Below, piece after piece: positions 8,890-16,140 of a stretch of DNA of 64,000 nt (within the stretch, counting starts at the first letter, position 1; each line of letters opens with the position of its first letter). The stretch is from Peptoniphilaceae bacterium AM52-5BH (GTDB lineage: Bacteria > Bacillota > Clostridia > Tissierellales > Peptoniphilaceae). Position numbers and translations under genes: made by a program. A model generated the notes under the pieces. It did not search any database and had not been told where the DNA came from. It was given only the letters and a program-made list of their open reading frames with translations. The DNA lies in the NCBI GenBank assembly GCA_027669155.1, contig JAQEDR010000001.1, positions 62,001 to 126,000 of the forward strand, in the 5' to 3' direction.

Positions 8890-9050
8890 ATCCTAAGGTG
8901 TCGGTCCAAATTTAAACCTACAACTTTTATAAGGGATTGTGGAGTTCTAGCTTTGATGGCAAGCCCCCTTTGAGGGGAAGTCAGAGATTCTAGACAGCTT
9001 GCCCACCTTCACATACGCGAAGGTCTTAAAGATAGGGCCCCCTTGGGATT
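8890..9050 (+). ncRNA. ssrS: 6S RNA (RNA polymerase-binding regulatory RNA)
   Basis: About 160 nt, non-coding, with the 6S architecture. An interrupted closing stem pairs 8891-8898 with 9041-9048 (8 bp) and 8903-8907 with 9035-9039 (5 bp). It opens into a large bubble and then a terminal stem pairing GGCAAGC (8958-8964) with GCTTGCC (8997-9003), which encloses a CCCC/GGGG hairpin (8965-8968 with 8974-8977). In the 3' strand of the bubble is a small hairpin ACCTTC/GAAGGT, and in the 5' strand CC-ACAA pairs with TTGTGG. A consensus promoter fixes the 5' end. 6S RNA mimics an open promoter and sequesters the housekeeping holoenzyme in stationary phase. The call rests on hand-drawn structure, not a covariance search. 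The 3' end is approximate because no clear T-tract terminator follows. Confidence 0.78.
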
Positions 9051-9121
9051 TAATTAAATATAGTTTTACTTACCATCTTTTGGGTATAAATTATGTAAGA
9101 TTAAATAATAAAGGAGATTAT

Positions 9122-9736
9122 ATGTCAATATCAGATTATATCGAACAAAAAGCACAAGCTAAAAAAAGAGAAGTAAAATACGAAATTTGGAAAGCAAAAA
9201 ATCATGACAGCAGAATGAGAGCTCAAGGAGCGATCTTAGGTACATTAGTTGGTGCCGCAGCTGGTCTATTACTTGCACCAAAATCTGGAAAAGAAACTAG
9301 AGAAGATATCGTAGATGCCTTCAATGATACAGTTGATACTGTGAAAGATGGGGCTATTAATGCGGTTGATAGCGCAAAAGATGGCTACGAAGACCTTAGA
9401 TATAGAGCATACACTGATCTAAAACCAATCAAAGATGGTTTTGAATATGGCACAGAAATAGTAAAAGAGACTGGTAGCCAAATCAAAGAAGCTTCAAAAG
9501 ATGCTGCAGAAAACATCAAAGATGGAGCAAGTGATGTAAAAGAAATCGTAAAAGAAGGTGCTAAAGAAGCTAAAGAAGTGGCAGAAGAAACAGGTAAAGA
9601 AGTCAAAGAAGACGCGAAAGATGCCGCTGATGATACAAAAAAAGCTGCTAAAGAAGTTAAGAAAGAAGCTAAAGAAACTACTAAGGAAGTAAAAAAAGAA
9701 GACGAAAAAGCTAAAAGAGATATTAAGAAAAACTAA
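9122..9736 (+). CDS. YtxH family protein with LEA-like helical tail
   Basis: A 204-residue protein. A hydrophobic Gly/Ala-rich segment (about 36-52) ends in the YtxH signature GLLLAPKSGKETR (48-60). The C-terminal 110 residues are an uninterrupted amphipathic Lys/Glu/Ala helix with roughly 11-residue periodicity (repeated KEAKE and KDAA units), like group 3 LEA proteins. There are no cysteines. YtxH proteins are envelope-associated general stress proteins of unknown mechanism. ATG9122 is chosen because AAGGAG (9111-9116) precedes it; upstream in-frame sequence belongs to the 6S RNA. It is followed after 10 bases by a YtxG-like gene, matching the ytxG/ytxH pairing in Bacillus but in reversed order. 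Confidence 0.82.
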   Translation: MSISDYIEQKAQAKKREVKYEIWKAKNHDSRMRAQGAILGTLVGAAAGLLLAPKSGKETREDIVDAFNDTVDTVKDGAINAVDSAKDGYEDLRYRAYTDLKPIKDGFEYGTEIVKETGSQIKEASKDAAENIKDGASDVKEIVKEGAKEAKEVAEETGKEVKEDAKDAADDTKKAAKEVKKEAKETTKEVKKEDEKAKRDIKKN

Positions 9737-9746
9737 GGAGATTTAG

Positions 9747-10190
9747 ATGCTAACAATAAATGTAAATCTACTTGGAAATATCATCCTAACAATTTTAGGC
9801 ATAGTTGCCCTTGTTTTTTTGGTACTTCTACTAAAGAATTTGAATGCACTAGTCACAAAGGTACAAGGAGTGCTTGATAAGAATTCTGATAATCTTGATC
9901 AAGTAATAGATAAATTGCCTAATATAGCTGAACAAGCAAATACGCTTGTATCAAATGTTAACACAATCGTAGCTGATCCTAATCTTAAAATGGCTATAGC
10001 CAAAGCTAATGATACAATGACAAATGTAAATAGCATAACTGACGATTTAAGAGATACAGTAAATTATGTTGGAGTTACTGCTGTTGATAGTGTCGATACA
10101 TTGGGTGCTGGGGTTGCTTCTATAACTGATTATTCAACATTGATTATGGATGTAATTGATATAGCGAGAAATGTAATATCAGGTAGATAA
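9747..10190 (+). CDS. YtxG-like (DUF948 type) single-pass membrane protein
   Basis: A 147-residue protein with one N-terminal membrane segment (about 9-29), then a cytoplasmic coiled-coil-like region rich in Asn, Asp, Val and Thr. This resembles the DUF948/YtxG arrangement, which looks like a receptor-type helical stalk. It follows the YtxH gene and precedes a terminator, so the two form a small stress-type operon. The family assignment rests on topology and on the neighbouring YtxH; the molecular role is unknown. Confidence 0.65.
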   Translation: MLTINVNLLGNIILTILGIVALVFLVLLLKNLNALVTKVQGVLDKNSDNLDQVIDKLPNIAEQANTLVSNVNTIVADPNLKMAIAKANDTMTNVNSITDDLRDTVNYVGVTAVDSVDTLGAGVASITDYSTLIMDVIDIARNVISGR

Positions 10191-10192
10191 AG

Positions 10193-10225
10193 TTAAGGTC
10201 ATCGAGTGATGGCCTTAATTATTTC
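10193..10225 (+). terminator. Intrinsic terminator after the ytxH/ytxG-like pair
   Basis: A 10-bp stem (10193-10202 with 10209-10218, one T-G pair) with loop CGAGTG is followed by TTATTTCTTATTT. Confidence 0.8.
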
Positions 10226-10242
10226 TTATTTAAGGAGGAGAT

Positions 10243-11253
10243 ATGGGTCAACCAACAATAAAAGACGTAGCAAAGCTTGCGGGAGTGTCAATTTCAACTG
10301 TATCTAGGGTAATGAATAATTCTAAGCCTGTTAGTCCAGAAGCAAGAAAGAAAGTCTTGGATGCTATAAACAAACTAGACTTTAAACCAAATGAGCTAGC
10401 AAGATCACTTGTAATGCGTAAATCCAACCTAGTTGGTGTAATTGTAGAGGATATAGGTATAGAATATATGGCTCAACTAATAAGAGGAATTGAAGAAATT
10501 GGTAGGGTGTATAAATACGATATCCTATTATCAAGCTCTTATGGAGATGAAGAAGCCCTAGAAAACTCGATTGATTTCCTCGCAACAAAGCAAGTAGAAG
10601 GTCTAGTTATTATAACTGAGAATATTTCACCAGAAGTTCTTGTAAAACTAAGAGATAGAAGGATTCCTTTTGTACTTCTAGATAAGTATCACACATATAA
10701 GAACGTTAAATCAGTTAAAGTAGATTATGCTGCAGAAGAAAAAAGACTTATCGAAAGTTTGCTTGAAAAGGGACATGAGAATATTTTATATATAAATCAT
10801 GAAGAAAATAATATACTTAACGAAAATATGTTAAAGGGATATAGAGATGCTTTATCTGAGTCTGGAAAAAAAGCTTTTGTCATCAACACAAAAGGTATAA
10901 GTTCTGATGATGGATATAATATCGGTGGAGAAGCTCTAAAGCTTGTCAAGGAAGAAGCTATAACAGCAGTGTCTTGTGTTAATGATGAAGTAGCCATTGG
11001 CTTTATGAACTACTGTGTGGACAACGGCATAGATGTACCTGATGATTTATCTGTTACCGGCTTTGGCGACTCAAACATAGCAAGTATATACAGACCAAAA
11101 GTAAGTACAGTATCAATTCCATATTATGATATAGGGGCGATTTCTATCCGTGCCTTAATTAAAAGGATAAAGGAAGAGGAAGATATTCTCGAAGATGACT
11201 GGATTATAGACGGTCAGGTAATAGCAAGAGAATCAACAAAGTCAATTAATTAA
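10243..11253 (+). CDS. LacI family transcriptional regulator, CcpA-like
   Basis: A 336-residue protein with an N-terminal LacI helix-turn-helix (about 5-24: IKDVAKLAGVSISTVSRV) and hinge, then a periplasmic-binding-protein-like core. Its resemblance to Bacillus CcpA extends along the core, for example RGIEEIGRVYKYDILLS, KQVEGLVI and RPKVSTVSIPYYDIGA. The next gene encodes HPr with an intact Ser46, the co-repressor of CcpA when phosphorylated, and enzyme I follows. A global carbon catabolite regulator is therefore the best guess, but a dedicated sugar repressor cannot be excluded. AAGGAGGAG precedes ATG10243 directly behind a terminator. Confidence 0.82.
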   Translation: MGQPTIKDVAKLAGVSISTVSRVMNNSKPVSPEARKKVLDAINKLDFKPNELARSLVMRKSNLVGVIVEDIGIEYMAQLIRGIEEIGRVYKYDILLSSSYGDEEALENSIDFLATKQVEGLVIITENISPEVLVKLRDRRIPFVLLDKYHTYKNVKSVKVDYAAEEKRLIESLLEKGHENILYINHEENNILNENMLKGYRDALSESGKKAFVINTKGISSDDGYNIGGEALKLVKEEAITAVSCVNDEVAIGFMNYCVDNGIDVPDDLSVTGFGDSNIASIYRPKVSTVSIPYYDIGAISIRALIKRIKEEEDILEDDWIIDGQVIARESTKSIN

Positions 11254-11270
11254 CTATAAATATTATCTTA

Positions 11271-11298
11271 TTGTTAATTTATAAAAAAATAGTAAAAT
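11271..11298 (+). promoter_or_regulatory. Candidate ptsH promoter
   Basis: TTGTTA (11271-11276) and TAAAAT (11293-11298) are spaced 16 bases apart in the 79-base gap before ptsH. ptsH itself has a strong AGGAGG site (11318-11323). Confidence 0.5.
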
Positions 11299-11332
11299 AG
11301 AATTGTAATAATAAAATAGGAGGCAATCAATT

Positions 11333-11593
11333 ATGGCAGAAAGAAAAGTTGTAGTAGCTAATGAAACTGGATTACACGCTAGACCAGCAGCATCATTAGT
11401 ACAATTTGTTAAAAACTACCCAGGTGAAGTTAAGATAATCAAAGAAGGCAAAGAAGCAAATGCTAAATCAATCTTCAACGTTATGAGCCTTGGAATTGCT
11501 AAAGGTACAGAAATAACTTTAGTAGTAGAAGGTGAAGATGAAGAAAAATTTGCAGATGAATTAGTTGAATTTATCAATAACTTATCTGAATAA
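11333..11593 (+). CDS. ptsH: Phosphocarrier protein HPr
   Basis: An 86-residue PTS phosphocarrier. The active histidine is H15 in GLHARPA and the regulatory serine is S46 in KSIFNVMSL. It receives phosphate from enzyme I and passes it to sugar-specific EIIA. In Firmicutes, HPr kinase phosphorylates Ser46 and the product binds CcpA; no HPr kinase gene is in the window. The gene has its own promoter, a perfect AGGAGG site 9 bases before the ATG and a terminator before ptsI. Expression in excess of enzyme I is therefore expected. Confidence 0.97.
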   Translation: MAERKVVVANETGLHARPAASLVQFVKNYPGEVKIIKEGKEANAKSIFNVMSLGIAKGTEITLVVEGEDEEKFADELVEFINNLSE

Positions 11594-11606
11594 TACGATT
11601 GTTATG

Positions 11607-11634
11607 AAGGATACTGTTACAGTATCCTTTTTTT
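11607..11634 (+). terminator. Terminator/attenuator between ptsH and ptsI
   Basis: A perfect 10-bp stem AAGGATACTG/CAGTATCCTT with a 3-base loop is followed by seven T residues. It lies in the short ptsH-ptsI gap, so it probably gives partial read-through and keeps enzyme I below HPr. Confidence 0.9.
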
Positions 11635-11653
11635 AAAATAAGGAGTAATGATT

Positions 11654-13357
11654 ATGACCGAAAAATATGAAGGTTTAATTGCCAGTAATGGCGTTGCTAT
11701 CGGCAATTTGTATTTATTTACCAGAGATAAAGTTGTAATAAGCGATAGCAAAATCGGGGAAAATGATACAAAAGAAGAATTCGCCAAAGTTAAAAAAGCG
11801 ATTGATGATTATATAAATGATCTAGCAAAGCTAGAAGGAGCAAGCGAAGCTCAAGCAAACATTGCAAAGGCGCATACAGAGCTTCTTTCTGACCCATATT
11901 TTACAGATACTATAGAATCAAAAATAACAAATGAACTTAAAAATAGCGAGATGGCACTTGATGAGACTATCAAAGAAATGGTTGAAATCATGAGCCAAAT
12001 TGATGATGATTATTTGAGAGAACGTGCAAGCGACTACCAAGATATAGGCTTCCAAGTTATGTATAAGTTAAAAGGCATCACACCAAAAACTTTATCAAAT
12101 CTTGATAAGGGAAGCATTGTTATATCTAAAGAACTTACACCATCTGATACTTCAAATATGGATAAGGAAGCTGTTGTAGGATTTGCTACAGATCTTGGTG
12201 GAAAGACAAGCCATACATCTATTATAGCCCAAACATTAGATATACCTGCTCTTGTAGGAATGGGAGATATTTCTAAAAATGTCAAAGGTGGAGAAAAAGC
12301 AATACTAGACGGAAACGAGGGAGTCTTAATAGTCAATCCTTCAGAAGAGGAATTATCAAAATATGAACTTTTAATCAAAGAACAAAAAGAAAAGAAAGAA
12401 AGATTAAAAGAAATTAAAGATAAAGAAGCAATCAGTACAGATGGTAAGAAGATAGAAGTTTCTGCTAATATTGGTAATATCGAAGACCTTAAGCTTGCTA
12501 TAGAAAATGGTTGTGATGGTGTTGGTTTATTTAGAACAGAGTTTTTATATATGCAAAACTCTGACTTCCCATCAGAGGAAAGCCAATTTGAAGTCTATAA
12601 AGAAGCTACTCAAATGCTTGGAGATAAGCCACTAATCATAAGAACTCTTGATATAGGTGGAGATAAAGGACTAGATTATTTCGAATTCCCAAAAGAGGAT
12701 AACCCATTCTTAGGTTACAGAGCTATAAGACTTTGTCTAGACAAAAAAGAAATGTTCAAAGATCAATTAAGAGCCCTAGTTAGAGCATCTGCTTTCGGAA
12801 ATCTAAAGATAATGATTCCTTTTGTAGTAAATATTGATGAGCTAAAAGAAGCGAGAAATCTTATCGAAGAGATCAAAAAAGAGCTAGATGAGAAGGGCAT
12901 TGCCTACAACAAAGATCTTGACGTTGGAATAATGGTTGAAACATCAGCTTCAATTATTATGGCTGATAAATTTATAAAGTATGCAGATTTCTTCTCTATA
13001 GGAACTAATGATTTAACCCAATACACCCTAGCAGTTGACAGAGGAAATGAGCACATAGCAGATTATTACTCTAACTTTAACCCTGCAGTCCTAAGAGCTA
13101 TCAAGCATGTTATAGATGTATCTCACAAGGCTGGTAAATGGACTGGTATGTGTGGAGCATTCGCATCAGATACACAAGCAACAAAACTTCTGCTTGGTCT
13201 AGGCCTAGATGAATTTTCTGGATCATCTGCGAAAATTGCAGAGATCAAGGATACAGTCCTAACATCTAGTCAAGAGGAAGAAGCAAAATTTGCTGAAACA
13301 GCTCTTGATTGTGAATTAACAGAGGATGTCGAAAATTTAGTAAAAGAGCATAATTAA
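11654..13357 (+). CDS. ptsI: PTS enzyme I (phosphoenolpyruvate-protein phosphotransferase)
   Basis: A 567-residue cytoplasmic enzyme that autophosphorylates from PEP and charges HPr. The swivelling histidine domain carries GGKTSHTS with active H187. The TIM-barrel domain has GLFRTEF (291-297, R294) and the active cysteine C500 in GMCGAFASD. That segment usually reads GMCGE plus a small residue followed by GD, so the Glu-to-Ala and Gly-to-Ser changes are mildly unusual. ATG11654 is chosen because AGGAG (11641-11645) is 8 bases upstream; the alternative ATG11648 is too close to it. The next gene, three bases downstream, encodes a kinase-fold protein. Confidence 0.96.
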   Translation: MTEKYEGLIASNGVAIGNLYLFTRDKVVISDSKIGENDTKEEFAKVKKAIDDYINDLAKLEGASEAQANIAKAHTELLSDPYFTDTIESKITNELKNSEMALDETIKEMVEIMSQIDDDYLRERASDYQDIGFQVMYKLKGITPKTLSNLDKGSIVISKELTPSDTSNMDKEAVVGFATDLGGKTSHTSIIAQTLDIPALVGMGDISKNVKGGEKAILDGNEGVLIVNPSEEELSKYELLIKEQKEKKERLKEIKDKEAISTDGKKIEVSANIGNIEDLKLAIENGCDGVGLFRTEFLYMQNSDFPSEESQFEVYKEATQMLGDKPLIIRTLDIGGDKGLDYFEFPKEDNPFLGYRAIRLCLDKKEMFKDQLRALVRASAFGNLKIMIPFVVNIDELKEARNLIEEIKKELDEKGIAYNKDLDVGIMVETSASIIMADKFIKYADFFSIGTNDLTQYTLAVDRGNEHIADYYSNFNPAVLRAIKHVIDVSHKAGKWTGMCGAFASDTQATKLLLGLGLDEFSGSSAKIAEIKDTVLTSSQEEEAKFAETALDCELTEDVENLVKEHN

Positions 13358-13360
13358 AAA

Positions 13361-14257
13361 ATGATAAAAAACTATGATTTCTTAAAACATACACAATTAT
13401 TTTCTGACTTGAAAGATATAGTTTCGGTTGATAAAATAGCAGAAAATAAACTAAAAATAACTAGCCGACTTGGAAAGGATTATGTCTTTGCCTCTTATGA
13501 TATTAAAGACCATGAAGCAATTGAAAGTGAACAATTTATCCAAGGACGTCTAAAAGATATAGGCTTAGCTCCTCTTCATATCTATGAAGAGGGGATAATG
13601 CCTGATATTAACAAAGCCTACAAGGTTTTTGAGTATAGACAGGAGATTTCTCTCGGAGAGTTTCTGGAAGTAAATAGCGATAGCGATTGTCATAAGTTAG
13701 GAATAGCTTTTGGTGAAGTTCTAAAGAATTTCCATCGAGTTAAAGCTACTGAAGCTGTTGATTGGGAGAGGAAATTTCTCACAAAATCAAATTACCTGTT
13801 TTATATCCATGGCTTATCAGAAGATATCGGGGAAAATGACTATATATTAATAGATTATATTGAGGCTAATATACATTTAACTAAAAATACCCCGATTAAT
13901 CTCATGCACGGGAAAATTAATGAAAAAAATATTAGGATATACGAAAATAACAAGCTTGATTTAAGAGGAATAAAGGATATAGCCTATGGAGATGGGGTCT
14001 TTGACTTTGTTGATATCAATAGGCTTGCCTTATATTCTGAGGAATTTGCTAGAGGTGTTTTGGAAGGGTATTTTGATGAAAATAAGCCATCTAGGAAGTT
14101 TTTTAGACTCCTAAGCTTGTATCAAGCATATACTATTTTATATAACAAAGTTGATAGTAATAGCAAAAAAGACCATAGTTTGGATGAAAAAGAGATCAAA
14201 CAAATCCTAGAAATGTATGATAATTTTAATGAATTACTTCCTGAATGGGCCAGATAA
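13361..14257 (+). CDS. Aminoglycoside phosphotransferase/choline kinase-fold protein, predicted inactive
   Basis: A 298-residue protein with the C-terminal layout of APH/choline-kinase-like enzymes. LMHGKINEKNIRI aligns with the catalytic loop (usually HGDxxxxN) and AYGDGVFDF with the GDPxxDL segment after the metal site. The catalytic Asp is Lys (HGK), and the metal-binding Asp of the usual IDW/IDF motif appears to be Gly in LRGIKDIAYGD. This points to a pseudokinase, though distant alignment by eye could misplace the second residue. It starts three bases after ptsI without a clear Shine-Dalgarno site, so it is probably translationally coupled. Substrate and role are unknown; a regulatory link to PTS is only a guess from position. 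Confidence 0.65.
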   Translation: MIKNYDFLKHTQLFSDLKDIVSVDKIAENKLKITSRLGKDYVFASYDIKDHEAIESEQFIQGRLKDIGLAPLHIYEEGIMPDINKAYKVFEYRQEISLGEFLEVNSDSDCHKLGIAFGEVLKNFHRVKATEAVDWERKFLTKSNYLFYIHGLSEDIGENDYILIDYIEANIHLTKNTPINLMHGKINEKNIRIYENNKLDLRGIKDIAYGDGVFDFVDINRLALYSEEFARGVLEGYFDENKPSRKFFRLLSLYQAYTILYNKVDSNSKKDHSLDEKEIKQILEMYDNFNELLPEWAR

Positions 14258-14271
14258 ATAAGGAATGAGTC

Positions 14272-14368
14272 AACTTACGTATGACTGGTTGTTTTGAGTA
14301 TATTTGTAATCAGTAATCTAAATTAAGCAATTTATACTTAGACGAAATAATTCTCTAGTTCGTAAGTT
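14272..14368 (+). other. Possible structured RNA or complex terminator in the 205-base gap before yitT
   Basis: AACTTACG (14272-14279) is the exact complement of CGTAAGTT (14361-14368). Inside, ACTGGTT (14284-14290) pairs with AATCAGT (14308-14314). A second option, ACGAA (14342-14346) with TTCGT (14359-14363), competes with the closing stem. TCTCTTCCTTTTT follows. No open frame is credible here. It matches no RNA family that I recognise. Confidence 0.35.
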
Positions 14369-14407
14369 CTCTTCCTTTTTCATTGCCTTATTTTATCAAT
14401 ATTCTGA

Positions 14408-14436
14408 TTGAATATAAATCGATTTTGTGATAACAT
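14408..14436 (+). promoter_or_regulatory. Weak candidate promoter for yitT
   Basis: TTGAAT (14408-14413) and TAACAT (14431-14436) are spaced 17 bases apart, 26 bases before the yitT ATG. The AT-rich context makes chance matches likely. Confidence 0.35.
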
Positions 14437-14462
14437 TTTATTATATAAATCGGAGGAATAAT

Positions 14463-15305
14463 ATGAAGAAATATTTGTGGATACTTCTGGGAACTTTCCT
14501 GCTTTCAGCAGGCTTATATTTTTTCTTGATTCAACATGATATTGCTGCTGGAGGAATATCGGGTTTTTCAATAGTTCTATCTACGATTTTTCCTAGATTG
14601 AGTATTGGATCTATCAACCTTGTACTTAATATATTGGTGTTGGCTTTAGGTATTTTGGTATTGGGATATGATTTTGTTAAAAAGTCCTTATTTGCATCAT
14701 TTGCCTTATCAGGATTTATTATTTTGTTTGAAAGAATTTTTCCGAATGTAATTCTAAGTCACGATAAAATAATAAATATTGTATTCGGGGCAATTGTTAT
14801 GAGCTTGGGCCTATCTATTGTGTTTTATCATGATGCTTCTACAGGGGGTACTGATTTAATAGCTGCAATTGTCAAAAAGCTCACCAATATGCCCATACAT
14901 GTATGTATGTTTATAGCTGATTTTGTCGTAGTGAGCCTTTCTATCAAGGTCTTTGGTATAGAACTTGCTTTGTATGCTGTCTTGACAATCCTGATCCAAT
15001 CGCTTGGAATTGACTATTTCATCCAAGGTTTTGGCAGGAAAATTGCTATATTAATTATATCTGAGAAATACGAAGAAATAAATAAACTTATATTAGAAAA
15101 ACACAAAAAGGGAGTAACTTTGCTTAAAGCGCAAGGTGGTTATTCCCTTGAAAATAAAAATGTAATTATGACGGTAACATCTGTGAGGAAGTTTCCTATT
15201 ATTAGAGAAGATATAATATCTATTGATGATAGAGCCTTTATTTTCACCTACCAAGTATCTGAAGTTCTAGGTGAAGGATTTACTTTTGATCAGTTGAATA
15301 ATTAA
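14463..15305 (+). CDS. YitT family membrane protein (DUF161 plus DUF2179)
   Basis: A 280-residue polytopic protein with about five or six membrane segments in the first 190 residues and a soluble C-terminal DUF2179 domain (about 200-275). The motif AAGGISGFS near residue 28 and KGVTLLKAQGGYS in the cytoplasmic domain are typical of the family. YitT proteins are widespread in Firmicutes and their transport substrate is not established. ATG14463 follows CGGAGGA; an upstream in-frame start would lie in the promoter region. The CvfB gene follows closely. Confidence 0.88.
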   Translation: MKKYLWILLGTFLLSAGLYFFLIQHDIAAGGISGFSIVLSTIFPRLSIGSINLVLNILVLALGILVLGYDFVKKSLFASFALSGFIILFERIFPNVILSHDKIINIVFGAIVMSLGLSIVFYHDASTGGTDLIAAIVKKLTNMPIHVCMFIADFVVVSLSIKVFGIELALYAVLTILIQSLGIDYFIQGFGRKIAILIISEKYEEINKLILEKHKKGVTLLKAQGGYSLENKNVIMTVTSVRKFPIIREDIISIDDRAFIFTYQVSEVLGEGFTFDQLNN

Positions 15306-15307
15306 TT

Positions 15308-15313
15308 AGGAGA
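15308..15313 (+). promoter_or_regulatory. Ribosome binding site without an ATG/GTG/TTG partner
   Basis: AGGAGA begins just after the yitT stop codon. The cvfB frame runs from here with ATT at 15316 and ATC at 15319, but no conventional start until TTG15469. Spacing of 6 bases from AGGAG favours ATC15319 as the initiation codon. Confidence 0.55.
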
Positions 15314-15318
15314 ATATT

Positions 15319-16140
15319 ATCAAAGAATTTACTATAAAAAGATTTAGCAAAAATAAGGCATATCTTAAAACAAAATTAGGAGATGCTGTAATAGATAAGA
15401 AATATCTGAAGGATAAAAGAGTCAACGATAGGGTTGACGCTGTTATTTTCCATGATAGAAACCAAGTTTTGAGGGCATCTACCGATTTTTCATATGAAAT
15501 AGGATCTATTTACTCTCTTAAAGCTGTGGATATTGATAAAAAAGGCGTTTATTTTGAGATGGACAATAATCAAAATATCTTTATGCCTTTTGATGAAAGA
15601 ACCTACAAAATCCTAATGGATATGATCTACCCGGTTGCTTTCAAAGAAGATAGGAATGCCTATGTATACCTCACTTCCAAAATTAGGGACTTGCTTAGAA
15701 ATGACCACTCATACGAGGAAAATGATGAAGTAAGTGGGAGAATTTATTCGATAAATAAATCCATAGGAGCTTTTATTGCAATTGATGATAAATATGACTC
15801 ACTACTTAGAATAGCTGAGCTTAGAGGTGTCCATATTGAAGGTGAGCTAATCGAAGCAAGAGTTAAGGAAGTGAAAAATGACGGAAAGCTCGAGCTTTCT
15901 TTAAGACAAAGGGCATATTTACAAATGGATGATGATAGTGATAGGATCCTTGATTATCTCTATGAGAATGACGGCATTGTCTACTTGTCAGATAAATCTT
16001 CGCCAGAAAAGATATATAGGGTATTTAACATGAGTAAATCTGCCTTTAAACGTGCTATAGGAAGACTTTACAAGAATAACGATATAATTATATACAAAGA
16101 TAGAATTGAACTAAAGGAGGATAAATATGACAGAAGATAA
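15319..16140 (+). CDS. cvfB: CvfB/YitL-like S1 RNA-binding protein (apparent non-AUG start)
   Basis: About 273 residues if initiated at ATC15319. The N-terminal part has S1-like OB folds (a first one across TKLGDAVIDKKYL and a clearer one near GRIYSINKSIGAFIAI), and the C-terminal part is a winged-helix-like region. This matches CvfB, a conserved RNA-binding virulence factor B of about 300 residues. The first conventional start, TTG15469, would remove 50 residues including the first OB strands and has no ribosome binding site. Homology-like sequence begins immediately after AGGAGA at 15308, so AUC (or AUU15316) initiation is likely, comparable to infC. A mutated start codon is the alternative. 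It overlaps the parvulin gene by 14 bases. Confidence 0.75.
   Translation: MKEFTIKRFSKNKAYLKTKLGDAVIDKKYLKDKRVNDRVDAVIFHDRNQVLRASTDFSYEIGSIYSLKAVDIDKKGVYFEMDNNQNIFMPFDERTYKILMDMIYPVAFKEDRNAYVYLTSKIRDLLRNDHSYEENDEVSGRIYSINKSIGAFIAIDDKYDSLLRIAELRGVHIEGELIEARVKEVKNDGKLELSLRQRAYLQMDDDSDRILDYLYENDGIVYLSDKSSPEKIYRVFNMSKSAFKRAIGRLYKNNDIIIYKDRIELKEDKYDRR

Noticed and set aside
8945..8994. Pairing of the two TCTAG-containing segments inside the 6S region
   Set aside because: It would cross the 7-bp GGCAAGC/GCTTGCC stem and is a palindrome likely to match by chance.
9385..9606. Minus-strand frame of 73 codons inside ytxH
   Set aside because: It mirrors the repetitive Lys/Glu/Ala coding of ytxH, has a biased Ser/Leu composition and no promoter or SD.
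10243..11253. Ribose or other specific sugar repressor
   Set aside because: No sugar transport or catabolism genes are adjacent, while HPr and enzyme I are, and the core resembles CcpA. A specific repressor is not fully excluded.
13361..14257. Aminoglycoside resistance gene
   Set aside because: The APH-like fold lacks the catalytic Asp and is coupled to ptsI, so resistance is not supported.
15469..16140. TTG15469 as the start of cvfB
   Set aside because: It has no ribosome binding site and would remove the first OB-fold strands, while AGGAGA and open conserved-looking sequence lie upstream.
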